Of a DNA stretch of 64,000 nucleotides, positions 53,057 to 60,137 are shown piece after piece; the first letter of the stretch is position 1; every line of letters begins with the position of its first letter. The translations under genes and the position numbers were made by a program. Source of the stretch: Draconibacterium orientale (lineage in GTDB: Bacteria; Bacteroidota; Bacteroidia; Bacteroidales; Prolixibacteraceae); contig NZ_CP007451.1 in assembly GCF_000626635.1 (NCBI RefSeq), positions 4,570,501-4,634,500 of the forward strand, read 5' to 3'. The notes beneath the pieces were generated by a model. It was not told the DNA's origin. It ran no database searches and was given only the letters and a program-made list of their open reading frames with translations.

Positions 53057-54370
53057 CTAGAAAAAAGCCTTATAAATTTCACGTACACTCTTTTCTTTGT
53101 CGGATTCCTGCACCACCAAATAGCTTACCAGGTCGGATGCGCCGGAGCCGCTAAGTATTACATTTATTTTGTTGTTGGCCACCGCGGCAAATATCTTGGC
53201 TGACACACCGTAGGCCTGTTGCATTCCGTGCCCAACAATACCTATAAGCGCCACATCGTTCACCACTTTGATATCAGTAACAGCCGAAAAGCCCAATTTG
53301 TGCACGAGTTTTAGTGCTTTTGCACCATTTTCTTTGCTTAAAATAAAATTGATGGAAGTTTGCGAGGTAATCACCGACTTAATGTTTAGTCCGGCATCGT
53401 TTAACTGGTTGGTAACTTTTGCCAGGATACCCGGTTTTAAACCAACGCCCGGCCCGTCGAGCTTCAGCAGCGAAATATCGTCGGTGCAGGCTACACTTTT
53501 TACAATCTGCTCTTCAATATATGTCTCGGTGTTGATAACGGTTTGCACTTCGCCATCGGGCGTATCCGGACTTAGTACCTGGATCGGGATATGCGCGTGT
53601 TCCAGCGGTTCTACCGTTCGCGGGTGAAACGAGTAGTGTTCGAAATAGGCCAGTTCACTGGCTTCGGAATACGTAAGGCGTTTAATGATTTCAGGATTTT
53701 CGATAATGGCAGGCTTGGCCCGCTGAAAATCGTTATCGAGGCCCCAAAGTTTTAGTGTATCGATACCCAATTCTTTGGTAAGAAAAGCGGCGGTATAATC
53801 AGCTGCCGTTTTACCGGTTCGTGCCAGTTTATTGTTCTCGTTGATCCCGTATGTTCCGGGAATCAGGAAAACACCGGGCTCCTGCTTATTGAGCTTAAAT
53901 GTATCGACCGAAAGGAAAGTTGCATTTCCGAAATCGGACGACACCTGCAAGTCAATGTCTTCGGGAAGAATAATACTTGCTTCATTCCAAAGCGACGAAA
54001 GAATCTCAACCGACAATTTTTCGGCAAAACTCAGTACCTGGTCTTTTAAAGCCTGCGAATAATCGCCGATAAGTCCAATTCCTTTTAATAATCCAACCAA
54101 TTGTTTGGCCAAATCAGAATACACTTCTGATGGTTGCTCATCAACGGTACTGATATAAAATCCATAGATCTCGTTCAACAATTCCTCTTCATCCAGTTCT
54201 TGCAGAAATACCTGTTGCAGGTTAAACTGAACAAGATCGAGCAATTGCGGAATAGGCGAAACCACTACATAATTGCGGCTATTGCAACCTGTTAACCAAG
54301 CTTTTAAATTGTGCAATGCTATTTGGTTGCCAATATGGCTTCCACCAAATCGAATAACATTATCCGACAT
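53057..54370 (-). CDS. Aspartokinase-like protein with degenerate catalytic motifs and two ACT domains
   Basis: A 437-aa protein with the aspartokinase fold and a C-terminal pair of ACT domains (about residues 293-437; PGVGLKPGILAKVTNQLND and IGIVGHGMQQAYGVSAKIF). The family catalytic signatures are altered. KFGGTS is RFGGSH (residues 7-12), so the ATP-binding Lys is Arg. TTLGRGGSDYTAA is NKLARTGKTAADYTAA (around 180-195). WTDVDGVYTADP is WGLDNDFQRAKP (209-220). Kinase activity is therefore doubtful, while the ligand-binding ACT part looks intact. It is the first gene before metY and metA, behind a Met-rich leader peptide. It may be a regulatory subunit or sensor for methionine synthesis (inference). 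Confidence 0.9.
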   Translation of the reverse strand: MSDNVIRFGGSHIGNQIALHNLKAWLTGCNSRNYVVVSPIPQLLDLVQFNLQQVFLQELDEEELLNEIYGFYISTVDEQPSEVYSDLAKQLVGLLKGIGLIGDYSQALKDQVLSFAEKLSVEILSSLWNEASIILPEDIDLQVSSDFGNATFLSVDTFKLNKQEPGVFLIPGTYGINENNKLARTGKTAADYTAAFLTKELGIDTLKLWGLDNDFQRAKPAIIENPEIIKRLTYSEASELAYFEHYSFHPRTVEPLEHAHIPIQVLSPDTPDGEVQTVINTETYIEEQIVKSVACTDDISLLKLDGPGVGLKPGILAKVTNQLNDAGLNIKSVITSQTSINFILSKENGAKALKLVHKLGFSAVTDIKVVNDVALIGIVGHGMQQAYGVSAKIFAAVANNKINVILSGSGASDLVSYLVVQESDKEKSVREIYKAFF

Positions 54371-54422
54371 AAAAATATTTTTTTTGAAATTTTTGTTTGC
54401 TTAATAAACACTTGTACGGAAT

Positions 54423-54456
54423 GCCTTCAAACAACGAATAACCATCGAATGAAGGC
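54423..54456 (-). promoter_or_regulatory. Leader hairpin overlapping the end of the Met-rich leader peptide
   Basis: GCCTTCA at 54423-54429 pairs with TGAAGGC at 54450-54456. The outer arm touches the last base of the leader stop codon, so a ribosome that reaches the stop would block it and a ribosome stalled on the Met codons would not. No clean T run follows, so whether it is a terminator or antiterminator is unclear. Confidence 0.5.
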
Positions 54457-54548
54457 TATCGCATAGACATATACATAGACGACATAAACATTGCTTCGCA
54501 ACGGATTGCTGCGCTGGAAGAAGTAGTATTTCTTTTGTCAATGTTCAT
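54456..54548 (-). CDS. Methionine-rich leader peptide (candidate attenuator)
   Basis: ATG at 54548 opens a 30-codon ORF with TAG at 54456-54458. Residues 19-30 read AMFMSSMYMSMR: five Met codons among the last 11 codons, in addition to the start. It is the first ATG after the predicted promoter and ends about 85 bases before the aspartokinase-like gene, ahead of metY and metA. This is the layout of a ribosome-mediated attenuator sensing Met-tRNA charging. Confidence 0.65.
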   Translation of the reverse strand: MNIDKRNTTSSSAAIRCEAMFMSSMYMSMR

Positions 54549-54569
54549 TCTTGCCGAATTTGTTTAGCG

Positions 54570-54599
54570 CAAATATAAATTGATTTTTGAAAAACGCAA
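54570..54599 (-). promoter_or_regulatory. Promoter of the methionine operon
   Basis: Minus strand TTG (54597-54599), 19 bases, TATATTTG (54570-54577), a full match to the Bacteroidota consensus. The leader would be about 195 bases and includes the Met-rich ORF. Confidence 0.65.
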
Positions 54600-54705
54600 G
54601 CTTATCTGGATTGATTTTAGATAAAGTTTATATTGGGTAACAAAGGATGCAATCCGTATTTATTGCAAATTCTACGAATTGTATCTCCTGTTTTATGCTT
54701 ACAGC

Positions 54706-55266
54706 TTACTCGTTATATTGCTCAGGGCCAACAGATATTTTGGTGATAAACACCCCATTCTTATCCACATATTTGTAGTTCATGGTTACCTGGTTAACGC
54801 GGAATAATTCCATATCAGGATTGGTTTTTATGTTATTGGTTATTTGCGGAATCAGGTACGCTTCAAAACTGCTGATGTCGATCGAGTCTTTTACCAAAGT
54901 CATTAGCGAATAGTTGTACTGAAAAGTATTATCGGGCATTGCCGCAGCATTATCGAGACGGGTTTCGGCATCCACCATAAAAGGGCAGGCTTCGTTTAAT
55001 TCGCTGGCGGTTTTCATTAACACCTTATCGAAAGAAAAAACACGCTGCACCAACTGCTGCACCACCAAAAAGGCAACAACAAAAGCCACCACACTAACAA
55101 GCGCGACGATCAACTTCTTTTTGGTCGAACTTTTTGTTTGTTTAGCCACCTGTTTTTCCAGGAGCTCTTTGGGCGCTGCTTTGGGAAGCTCGTAGCCACA
55201 ATAGCGACAGTATCTGGCGTTGGTTTTATTGTCTTCGTTGCAATGTAAACACTTAATCAGTTCCAT
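54706..55266 (-). CDS. Zinc-ribbon membrane protein
   Basis: A 186-aa protein. The N terminus is a zinc ribbon (CLHCNEDNKTNARYCRYCGYE). A basic linker precedes one membrane helix (KLIVALVSVVAFVVAFLVVQQL) and an extracytoplasmic domain of about 110 residues with ELNEACPFMVDAETRLDNA. The extracytoplasmic part is found with similar layout in other bacteria but has no known role. It stands alone, divergent from nhaA. Confidence 0.82.
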   Translation of the reverse strand: MELIKCLHCNEDNKTNARYCRYCGYELPKAAPKELLEKQVAKQTKSSTKKKLIVALVSVVAFVVAFLVVQQLVQRVFSFDKVLMKTASELNEACPFMVDAETRLDNAAAMPDNTFQYNYSLMTLVKDSIDISSFEAYLIPQITNNIKTNPDMELFRVNQVTMNYKYVDKNGVFITKISVGPEQYNE

Positions 55267-55493
55267 TTTGCTTCGTTTTTTTTGATCGGTTTTAAATTGT
55301 TTTAGTCGGTTGTGAATGTAGTAATATTTTGGATAAATGAATTTATGTTTAAGGAAATTGAAAGGGCTTAAAATCCGTAATACTCCGCTCTAATATATTA
55401 GAAACTCTTTAAAGCACATACGCGTAAATACATGGAAAACTGTTATTTCTGAAATTTATTAAGGCTAAAGAGACACAGAAAACTTAATGACAC

Positions 55494-56792
55494 ATGGAGA
55501 TAAAATTCGATCCCTTACGGCGGTTTATAAAAATTAAGTCACTGAGCAGTATTTGTATGCTTTTGGCTGCCATTGCTGCGCTGATAGTCTCCAACACCAA
55601 CCTGTACAGCTATTACGAACAATTATTAGAACTCGAATTTTCTATCGGTTTTTCCGGCTTCCACTTATCAAAATCGGTGCTGCACTGGATTAACGATGGC
55701 TTAATGACCATCTTTTTCTTTGTTATTGGGCTGGAAATAAAACGCGAATTTATGATTGGGGAACTCAGCTCGGCCAGAAAAGCCATACTACCTATTTTGG
55801 CAGCCATTGGCGGAATGATCTTCCCTATTGCCATCTTCTTTTTACTGAATTCGGGCAACGAAAGCACACATGGCTGGGGAATAACCATGGCTACAGATAT
55901 TGCCTTTTCGTTGGGTATATTAGGAATTCTTGGGAAAAAAGTACCTTTTGGCCTTACCATTTTCCTTGCGGCGTTTGCCATTATCGACGATCTGGGTGCG
56001 GTTATGGTTATTGCGGGATTCTACAGTTCTCTTATATCCTGGCACTTGGTCGTCATAGCTTTTGTTTTATTAATTGCGCTATCACTTTTGTCGATAAAAA
56101 ACTTATATTTCAGCTATATCCATATTCCTGTAGGCATTGTTGTCTGGCTGCTGTTTTTAGAGTCGGGCATACATCCTACAATTGCAGGTGTTCTTTTTGC
56201 ATTTACCATTCCTTCGCATCGCAAAAAAAGGCTTGCATATGTAATTGGAAAAGGTAAAAATGCCCTTAACGAGTTATCGCAACTAATCGGGAAAAAGGAG
56301 GTAGAATTTAAAAATCATAAAACAGCCATTAACATTCTGGACAATATAACTTCCGAGATTCAATCGCCTTTACAACATCTGCAAAACAAGTTGAGCACAT
56401 TGGTTTTCTTTTTTATTATTCCGCTATTTGCCTTTGCCAATTCGGGCATAAATTTAATGGGCAACGAAGGTGCTTTTACACCTTTAACCACAAGCATTGC
56501 GATAAGTTTGGTTTGTGGCAAAATAATCGGGATAAGTTTATTTTCGTGGCTGGCCATAAAACTAAAAATAGCTGTACTGCCTCAAGATGTCGATTTCCGA
56601 CAGATTTTTGGCTTATCCTGCTTAGGCGGATTTGGTTTTACAATGTCCATTTTCATCTGCAATCTTTCCTACGTGTCTGTTCATTTACAGCACTCCGCAA
56701 AATTGGGAATATTGATTGCTTCGTTGATCGCTGGTGTTGGCGGGTATCTGGTTATCCGGTATTCGCTAAAAAAAAAGCACCGAAACCAATGA
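55494..56792 (+). CDS. nhaA: Na+/H+ antiporter NhaA
   Basis: A 432-aa electrogenic Na+/H+ antiporter with 12 helices. NhaA hallmarks: HWINDGLMTIFFFVIGLEIKREFMIGELSS, ATDIAFSLGILGILGKKVP, the ion-binding Asp pair in FAAFAIIDDLGAVMVIAGFY, and the C-terminal GFGFTMSIFICNLSY. Residues 255-290 form a longer than usual central loop. Its 3' end overlaps a minus-strand terminator that belongs to a split tRNA gene. Confidence 0.95.
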   Translation: MEIKFDPLRRFIKIKSLSSICMLLAAIAALIVSNTNLYSYYEQLLELEFSIGFSGFHLSKSVLHWINDGLMTIFFFVIGLEIKREFMIGELSSARKAILPILAAIGGMIFPIAIFFLLNSGNESTHGWGITMATDIAFSLGILGILGKKVPFGLTIFLAAFAIIDDLGAVMVIAGFYSSLISWHLVVIAFVLLIALSLLSIKNLYFSYIHIPVGIVVWLLFLESGIHPTIAGVLFAFTIPSHRKKRLAYVIGKGKNALNELSQLIGKKEVEFKNHKTAINILDNITSEIQSPLQHLQNKLSTLVFFFIIPLFAFANSGINLMGNEGAFTPLTTSIAISLVCGKIIGISLFSWLAIKLKIAVLPQDVDFRQIFGLSCLGGFGFTMSIFICNLSYVSVHLQHSAKLGILIASLIAGVGGYLVIRYSLKKKHRNQ

Positions 56793-56804
56793 TTTCAGTG
56801 CTTT
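56768..56804 (-). terminator. Terminator of the tRNA-Arg transcript, left behind at attL
   Basis: AAAGCAC-C-GAAA at 56774-56785 faces TTTC-A-GTGCTTT at 56793-56804, with one mismatch. The minus strand then has nine T. It lies 15 bases beyond the tRNA 3' end and also overlaps the end of nhaA. Confidence 0.8.
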
Positions 56805-56818
56805 AATGTAACTCGTTG

Positions 56819-56863
56819 TACTCCGGACGGGATTCGAACCCATGACCTACTGCTTAGAAGGCA
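56819..56863 (-). other. attL: 3' half of tRNA-Arg(TCT) at the element boundary
   Basis: On the minus strand: anticodon loop CTTCTAA (56860-56854), 3' anticodon stem GCAGT, variable AGGTC, T stem ATGGG/CCCGT around TTCGAAT, acceptor arm CCGGAGT and discriminator A at 56819. No D arm or 5' acceptor strand follows upstream; the 5' anticodon stem pairs at only three of five positions. The truncation lies next to an integrase gene, so this is the displaced 3' end of a tRNA used as an integration site. Confidence 0.85.
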
Positions 56864-56940
56864 CAACTAGTATTTCCTGACACTTCACGATTTTTCACAC
56901 AAAACTAGTAAAACATACTATTACAGAATATTACAAGCTA

Positions 56941-56970
56941 TTGAAAAATGAAATAAAATACATATTTTTG
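56941..56970 (+). promoter_or_regulatory. Promoter of the integrase gene
   Basis: TTG at 56941-56943, 19 bases, TATTTTTG at 56963-56970, a full match to the Bacteroidota consensus, 41 bases before the integrase ATG. Confidence 0.6.
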
Positions 56971-56978
56971 AAATAAAT

Positions 56979-57000
56979 GTTTCACTATTGTTTCACTATT
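56979..57000 (+). repeat. Tandem 11-bp direct repeat before the integrase
   Basis: GTTTCACTATT occurs twice without a gap (56979-56989, 56990-57000), between promoter and start codon. It is a candidate operator or arm-type integrase site. Confidence 0.7.
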
Positions 57001-57010
57001 CAATTTCAAG

Positions 57011-58237
57011 ATGGCATCTGTAAAAGTAAAGTTGAAAAACGACTTGTTACTAAAAGACGGTTCAAAGGCAATCATAATTCAAGTTCTTCACAATAGAAAG
57101 AAAAAAGTATTCCATCTTGGTTATTCCACTTTAGACCACCAATGGGATGATACAACCAACTTGCCAAATAGTAAACACCCGGACCATAAAATCATCAAAT
57201 CAAGGTTGAAGAATGCCGTGTTGCTACTTAAAACTATAATCACCGATTTTGAAAACAGACATGTCCAATTTTCGTTAACTGACGTGGAAAACAAGTATAA
57301 ACTTAGTGGTTCAAAGGAAATGTTCTTCCAATATACGGATGATATAATTCAATCACTAAGGAAATCTGGGAAAAAGGGGAATGCTATAGTTTACAAAAAT
57401 TGTCTGGATTCAATATCTGCGTTTAGAAGTGGAAAAGATATATCAATAGAAAATATAGACTATCACTTTATAAAACGATTCCAAAAATACCTGGAACAGA
57501 AAGTTGTTATAATTAATAAAGGTAAAAGCAACGAGGTCAAGAAGAAACTAACTGTTAATACCATATCCGTTTATTTAAGGACACTTCGAGCAATAATCAA
57601 TAAAGCCATTAAGGAAGGACTTATTGAAGAAGCCTCCTACCCTTTCAAGAACATATCGATAAAAACACAAAAAACTCGTAAAAGGGCTGTCAATAAAGAT
57701 GTAATTAAACTGGTGGAAGATCTGGACGTTGATAAGAGCCTACAGCTTTACAAAGACCTTTTCATGTTCAGTTTCTATAACCGAGGGATGAATTTTGTAG
57801 ATATGGCGTTTCTAAAAGTTAGTAATATAAAAAACGGCAGAATTGAATATACACGCCAAAAAACCGGTCAGCAATTCAGCATCAAAATGACTGATAAGGC
57901 AAGGGCAATTATTATCAGGTATAACGACCTGAAACAACCAGATTCCCACATATTCCCAATTATATATAGAAAAGACAAAGAATACCTCGACTACAGAAAT
58001 GCCATGAGGCTAATGAATAAAAAGTTGAAGAAAATTTCTGAAATATTAAAGCTTGATGTACCTTTAACAACATACGTATCCAGACATTCATGGGCTACTA
58101 TTGCAAAAAGATCAGGTATATCTACTGCAATAATTAGTGAAGGTCTTGGACATGAATCAGAAGAGACAACACAGGTGTATCTGGATAGCTTTGAAAATGA
58201 TGTACTAGATGATGCAAACGAACTTATAATTAACTAA
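57011..58237 (+). CDS. int: Tyrosine site-specific integrase
   Basis: A 408-aa recombinase of the Bacteroidota element type. It has an N-terminal arm-binding domain (residues 1-90), a SAM-like core-binding domain (about 105-215) and a catalytic domain. The catalytic set is Arg258 (SFYNRGMNFVD), Arg358 with His359 (TYVSRHSWATIA), His381 (GLGHESEETTQ) and the nucleophile Tyr390 (VYLDSF). It lies next to the split tRNA-Arg and so should recombine that site. Transcription runs away from attL. Confidence 0.95.
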   Translation: MASVKVKLKNDLLLKDGSKAIIIQVLHNRKKKVFHLGYSTLDHQWDDTTNLPNSKHPDHKIIKSRLKNAVLLLKTIITDFENRHVQFSLTDVENKYKLSGSKEMFFQYTDDIIQSLRKSGKKGNAIVYKNCLDSISAFRSGKDISIENIDYHFIKRFQKYLEQKVVIINKGKSNEVKKKLTVNTISVYLRTLRAIINKAIKEGLIEEASYPFKNISIKTQKTRKRAVNKDVIKLVEDLDVDKSLQLYKDLFMFSFYNRGMNFVDMAFLKVSNIKNGRIEYTRQKTGQQFSIKMTDKARAIIIRYNDLKQPDSHIFPIIYRKDKEYLDYRNAMRLMNKKLKKISEILKLDVPLTTYVSRHSWATIAKRSGISTAIISEGLGHESEETTQVYLDSFENDVLDDANELIIN

Positions 58238-58245
58238 TACAAAAA

Positions 58246-59517
58246 ATGAAAATTACTCCTGATATCATTGATCATGTAAAAGATGTATTATGTGATAAAA
58301 ATCCGAAGTACAGGTTTAGTATGGAATCAATTCCCGGCACCAATGAAATAACAATGATTTTGTATTATAAAGATTACACAGATCCAAGCTCCTTTGGAAA
58401 TTCATTTAAGGGAAAAATTGATAAAACAATATTTCACATAAAGGAGCAAATATTATCGAACAAAATTGAATACGATTATGTGCGATTGTTATTAAATGAA
58501 CTATCAGAAACACTTGACACGTTCAAACTATATAAATTAAGAGATAAAAAATTCCAATATCAACCTGAAGCAGTAATTCCAGTTTGGGAAGGCTATGAAT
58601 ATGAAGGAAATATTGAAAAGGTAAAAGACGAAATTTTTGACAAAATTGTTGAAGTATCACAGCTCAAATATGATTATACAGTGGAACTAATAAACGGATT
58701 GAAAGAAATGTTGGATAATGATAATGAACCTAAAAAACAGAAATTAAATATTGATGATTTCTTTGATCTATTATCGGATCATGTACCGACATTTCAAGAG
58801 GCATTGGATGAGATAGAAGATGTTCATGGCACAATAAAAGCCATCAATTCTTACCTTTCTTATAAAGATTTCAAAAATGCTGAGAGCTACCACAATTTCA
58901 TGGTCAGCAATGCAAGAAAAATTATACGAGAAATAAGAACCGAGTTTTCGAAACAGGAAATTGGTATTGAATATATTAATGCACAGCTGCACTTTTTAAA
59001 TGATATTTCATTGGACTTTGTACAAAAAGATATTAACGACACAGAGTATTTATGCCACATAAACTCAAGAATTATTTCGGAATTTGGAATTTTGAATAAA
59101 CAAAACGTTTTGATTGAACAATACGATTTAAAGTCACCTGACAATGAGTTGATTATTAAAGAATTTGTGGCTTATAATAAATCGAGGCATGAGGTAATTA
59201 CAAGTATGATTGAAGAACTCGAAGAAATCATCAGCAATAATTCCAATAAAGATGAATCGACTGTGGGTAAACTGGAACTCAATGTGCCATTATCAGATAT
59301 TGCTTTACTATTCCGTCTTTTAGAAGAAAACAAGGTATTTTCCGCTAAACATCGAACGCACATCCACAGAGTGCTAAAAAACTCATTCAAGAGCCCAGAT
59401 AAATCTTCATTCAACGAAGGATCTATAAAAAATGCCTACAATGATCCAGATCCTAATTCTGTGCAAAACCTCAAGATTTTGTTGTCCAACATGAAAGGAT
59501 CATTAAATAAATTCTAA
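58246..59517 (+). CDS. Unrecognised 423-aa element protein
   Basis: A soluble, AT-rich gene product rich in Asp, Glu, Ile and Lys, mostly helical. It starts 8 bases after the integrase stop, so the two are coupled. The last 85 residues (LNVPLSDIALLFRLLEENKV, then a stretch rich in His, Lys and Ser, ending NLKILLSNMKGSLNKF) resemble a C-terminal segment seen in proteins of other Bacteroidota elements, possibly the RteC-like group; this is uncertain. No catalytic motif is visible. Confidence 0.7.
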   Translation: MKITPDIIDHVKDVLCDKNPKYRFSMESIPGTNEITMILYYKDYTDPSSFGNSFKGKIDKTIFHIKEQILSNKIEYDYVRLLLNELSETLDTFKLYKLRDKKFQYQPEAVIPVWEGYEYEGNIEKVKDEIFDKIVEVSQLKYDYTVELINGLKEMLDNDNEPKKQKLNIDDFFDLLSDHVPTFQEALDEIEDVHGTIKAINSYLSYKDFKNAESYHNFMVSNARKIIREIRTEFSKQEIGIEYINAQLHFLNDISLDFVQKDINDTEYLCHINSRIISEFGILNKQNVLIEQYDLKSPDNELIIKEFVAYNKSRHEVITSMIEELEEIISNNSNKDESTVGKLELNVPLSDIALLFRLLEENKVFSAKHRTHIHRVLKNSFKSPDKSSFNEGSIKNAYNDPDPNSVQNLKILLSNMKGSLNKF

Positions 59518-59549
59518 TATAAATCACTGAAATACTACCCCTTACACAA

Positions 59550-59572
59550 CATGCCGACATGATGTCGACATG
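59550..59572. promoter_or_regulatory. Imperfect 23-bp palindrome upstream of the excisionase gene
   Basis: The arms CATGCCGACAT and ATGTCGACATG match at 10 of 11 positions around a central G. It lies 114 bases before the HTH gene, in the only gap of this cluster, and may be an operator or recombination control site. Confidence 0.5.
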
Positions 59573-59610
59573 AAATCCTATGTGCATTTCACCATACCTT
59601 AGTGTTGGAA

Positions 59611-59644
59611 ATTGAAACTGAGTACACTCCATCTTGGTTTCAAT
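59611..59644. promoter_or_regulatory. 8-bp inverted repeat before the excisionase gene
   Basis: ATTGAAAC (59611-59618) faces GTTTCAAT (59637-59644), 18 bases apart. It is a possible regulator or excisionase binding site. Confidence 0.4.
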
Positions 59645-59685
59645 GAACTGGAGGTTCTTAAAGTAATAATCTAAAATCAATAGTC

Positions 59686-59988
59686 ATGGACTTGAATTTA
59701 GAATTTGAAAAATTGAAAGCTGGTCAGGATCAAATCCTGAGAATGCTAACGCAAAAAAACAATGTAAAAAAAGAATTGAAGGTTTATTCACTAGGTGAAT
59801 TAGCTACCTTCTTTGGAGTAACAAAAAGAACCATTTACAACTGGAAAGATGAAGGAAGACTTCCTCTGACCATTGTGAGCTCCAAAACCTATATGACTGA
59901 AGATCAGCTTCAATCATTTTTGGAAACCAATGAAGTTAAACCCATTAATGGGCAGCCTTTGCTCAAAAGATCAAAGATTAAAAAATAA
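59686..59988 (+). CDS. Excisionase-like helix-turn-helix protein
   Basis: A 100-aa protein with a short N-terminal coiled coil (LEFEKLKAGQDQILRMLTQK) and a MerR/Xis-like winged helix: YSLGELATFFGVTKRTIYNW then DEGRLPLTIVSSKTYMTEDQ. This size and layout is typical of excision factors in Bacteroidota integrative elements. It lies after integrase and the 423-aa gene, as expected for a recombination module. Confidence 0.85.
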   Translation: MDLNLEFEKLKAGQDQILRMLTQKNNVKKELKVYSLGELATFFGVTKRTIYNWKDEGRLPLTIVSSKTYMTEDQLQSFLETNEVKPINGQPLLKRSKIKK

Positions 59989-60014
59989 GTCTTAAACAAT
60001 AAAAATTTAATAAA

Positions 60015-60137
60015 ATGAACAAAGATTATGAAATGGCAGCTACTCCTACAAATGGATCTGCTGAAGTAAAAGAAGAAGCAAAAGAGAGTGCTGAGGTAAA
60101 AAATGGTGAAACAATCAATCTTTTCGACAAAAAATAT
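60015..60137 (+). pseudogene. 5' fragment of a ParB-like gene, cut by an IS1595-family insertion
   Basis: ATG at 60015 gives 41 codons (MNKDYEMAATPTNGSAEVKE ... INLFDKKY) before the IS begins at 60138. The frame runs 16 bases into the IS and stops at 60153. The remainder of the gene resumes at 61140 in the same frame after removal of the IS and one target copy. The joined protein would have 319 aa. Confidence 0.85.
60130..60137. repeat. 8-bp target site duplication, left copy
   Basis: AAAAATAT, identical to 61132-61139, directly flanks the IS. Eight bases is the usual duplication length for IS1595-family elements. Confidence 0.9.

Noticed and set aside
56819-56866. A complete tRNA gene
   Set aside because: Only the 3' half from the anticodon arm is present. 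The D arm and 5' acceptor strand are missing, so it is an integration scar.
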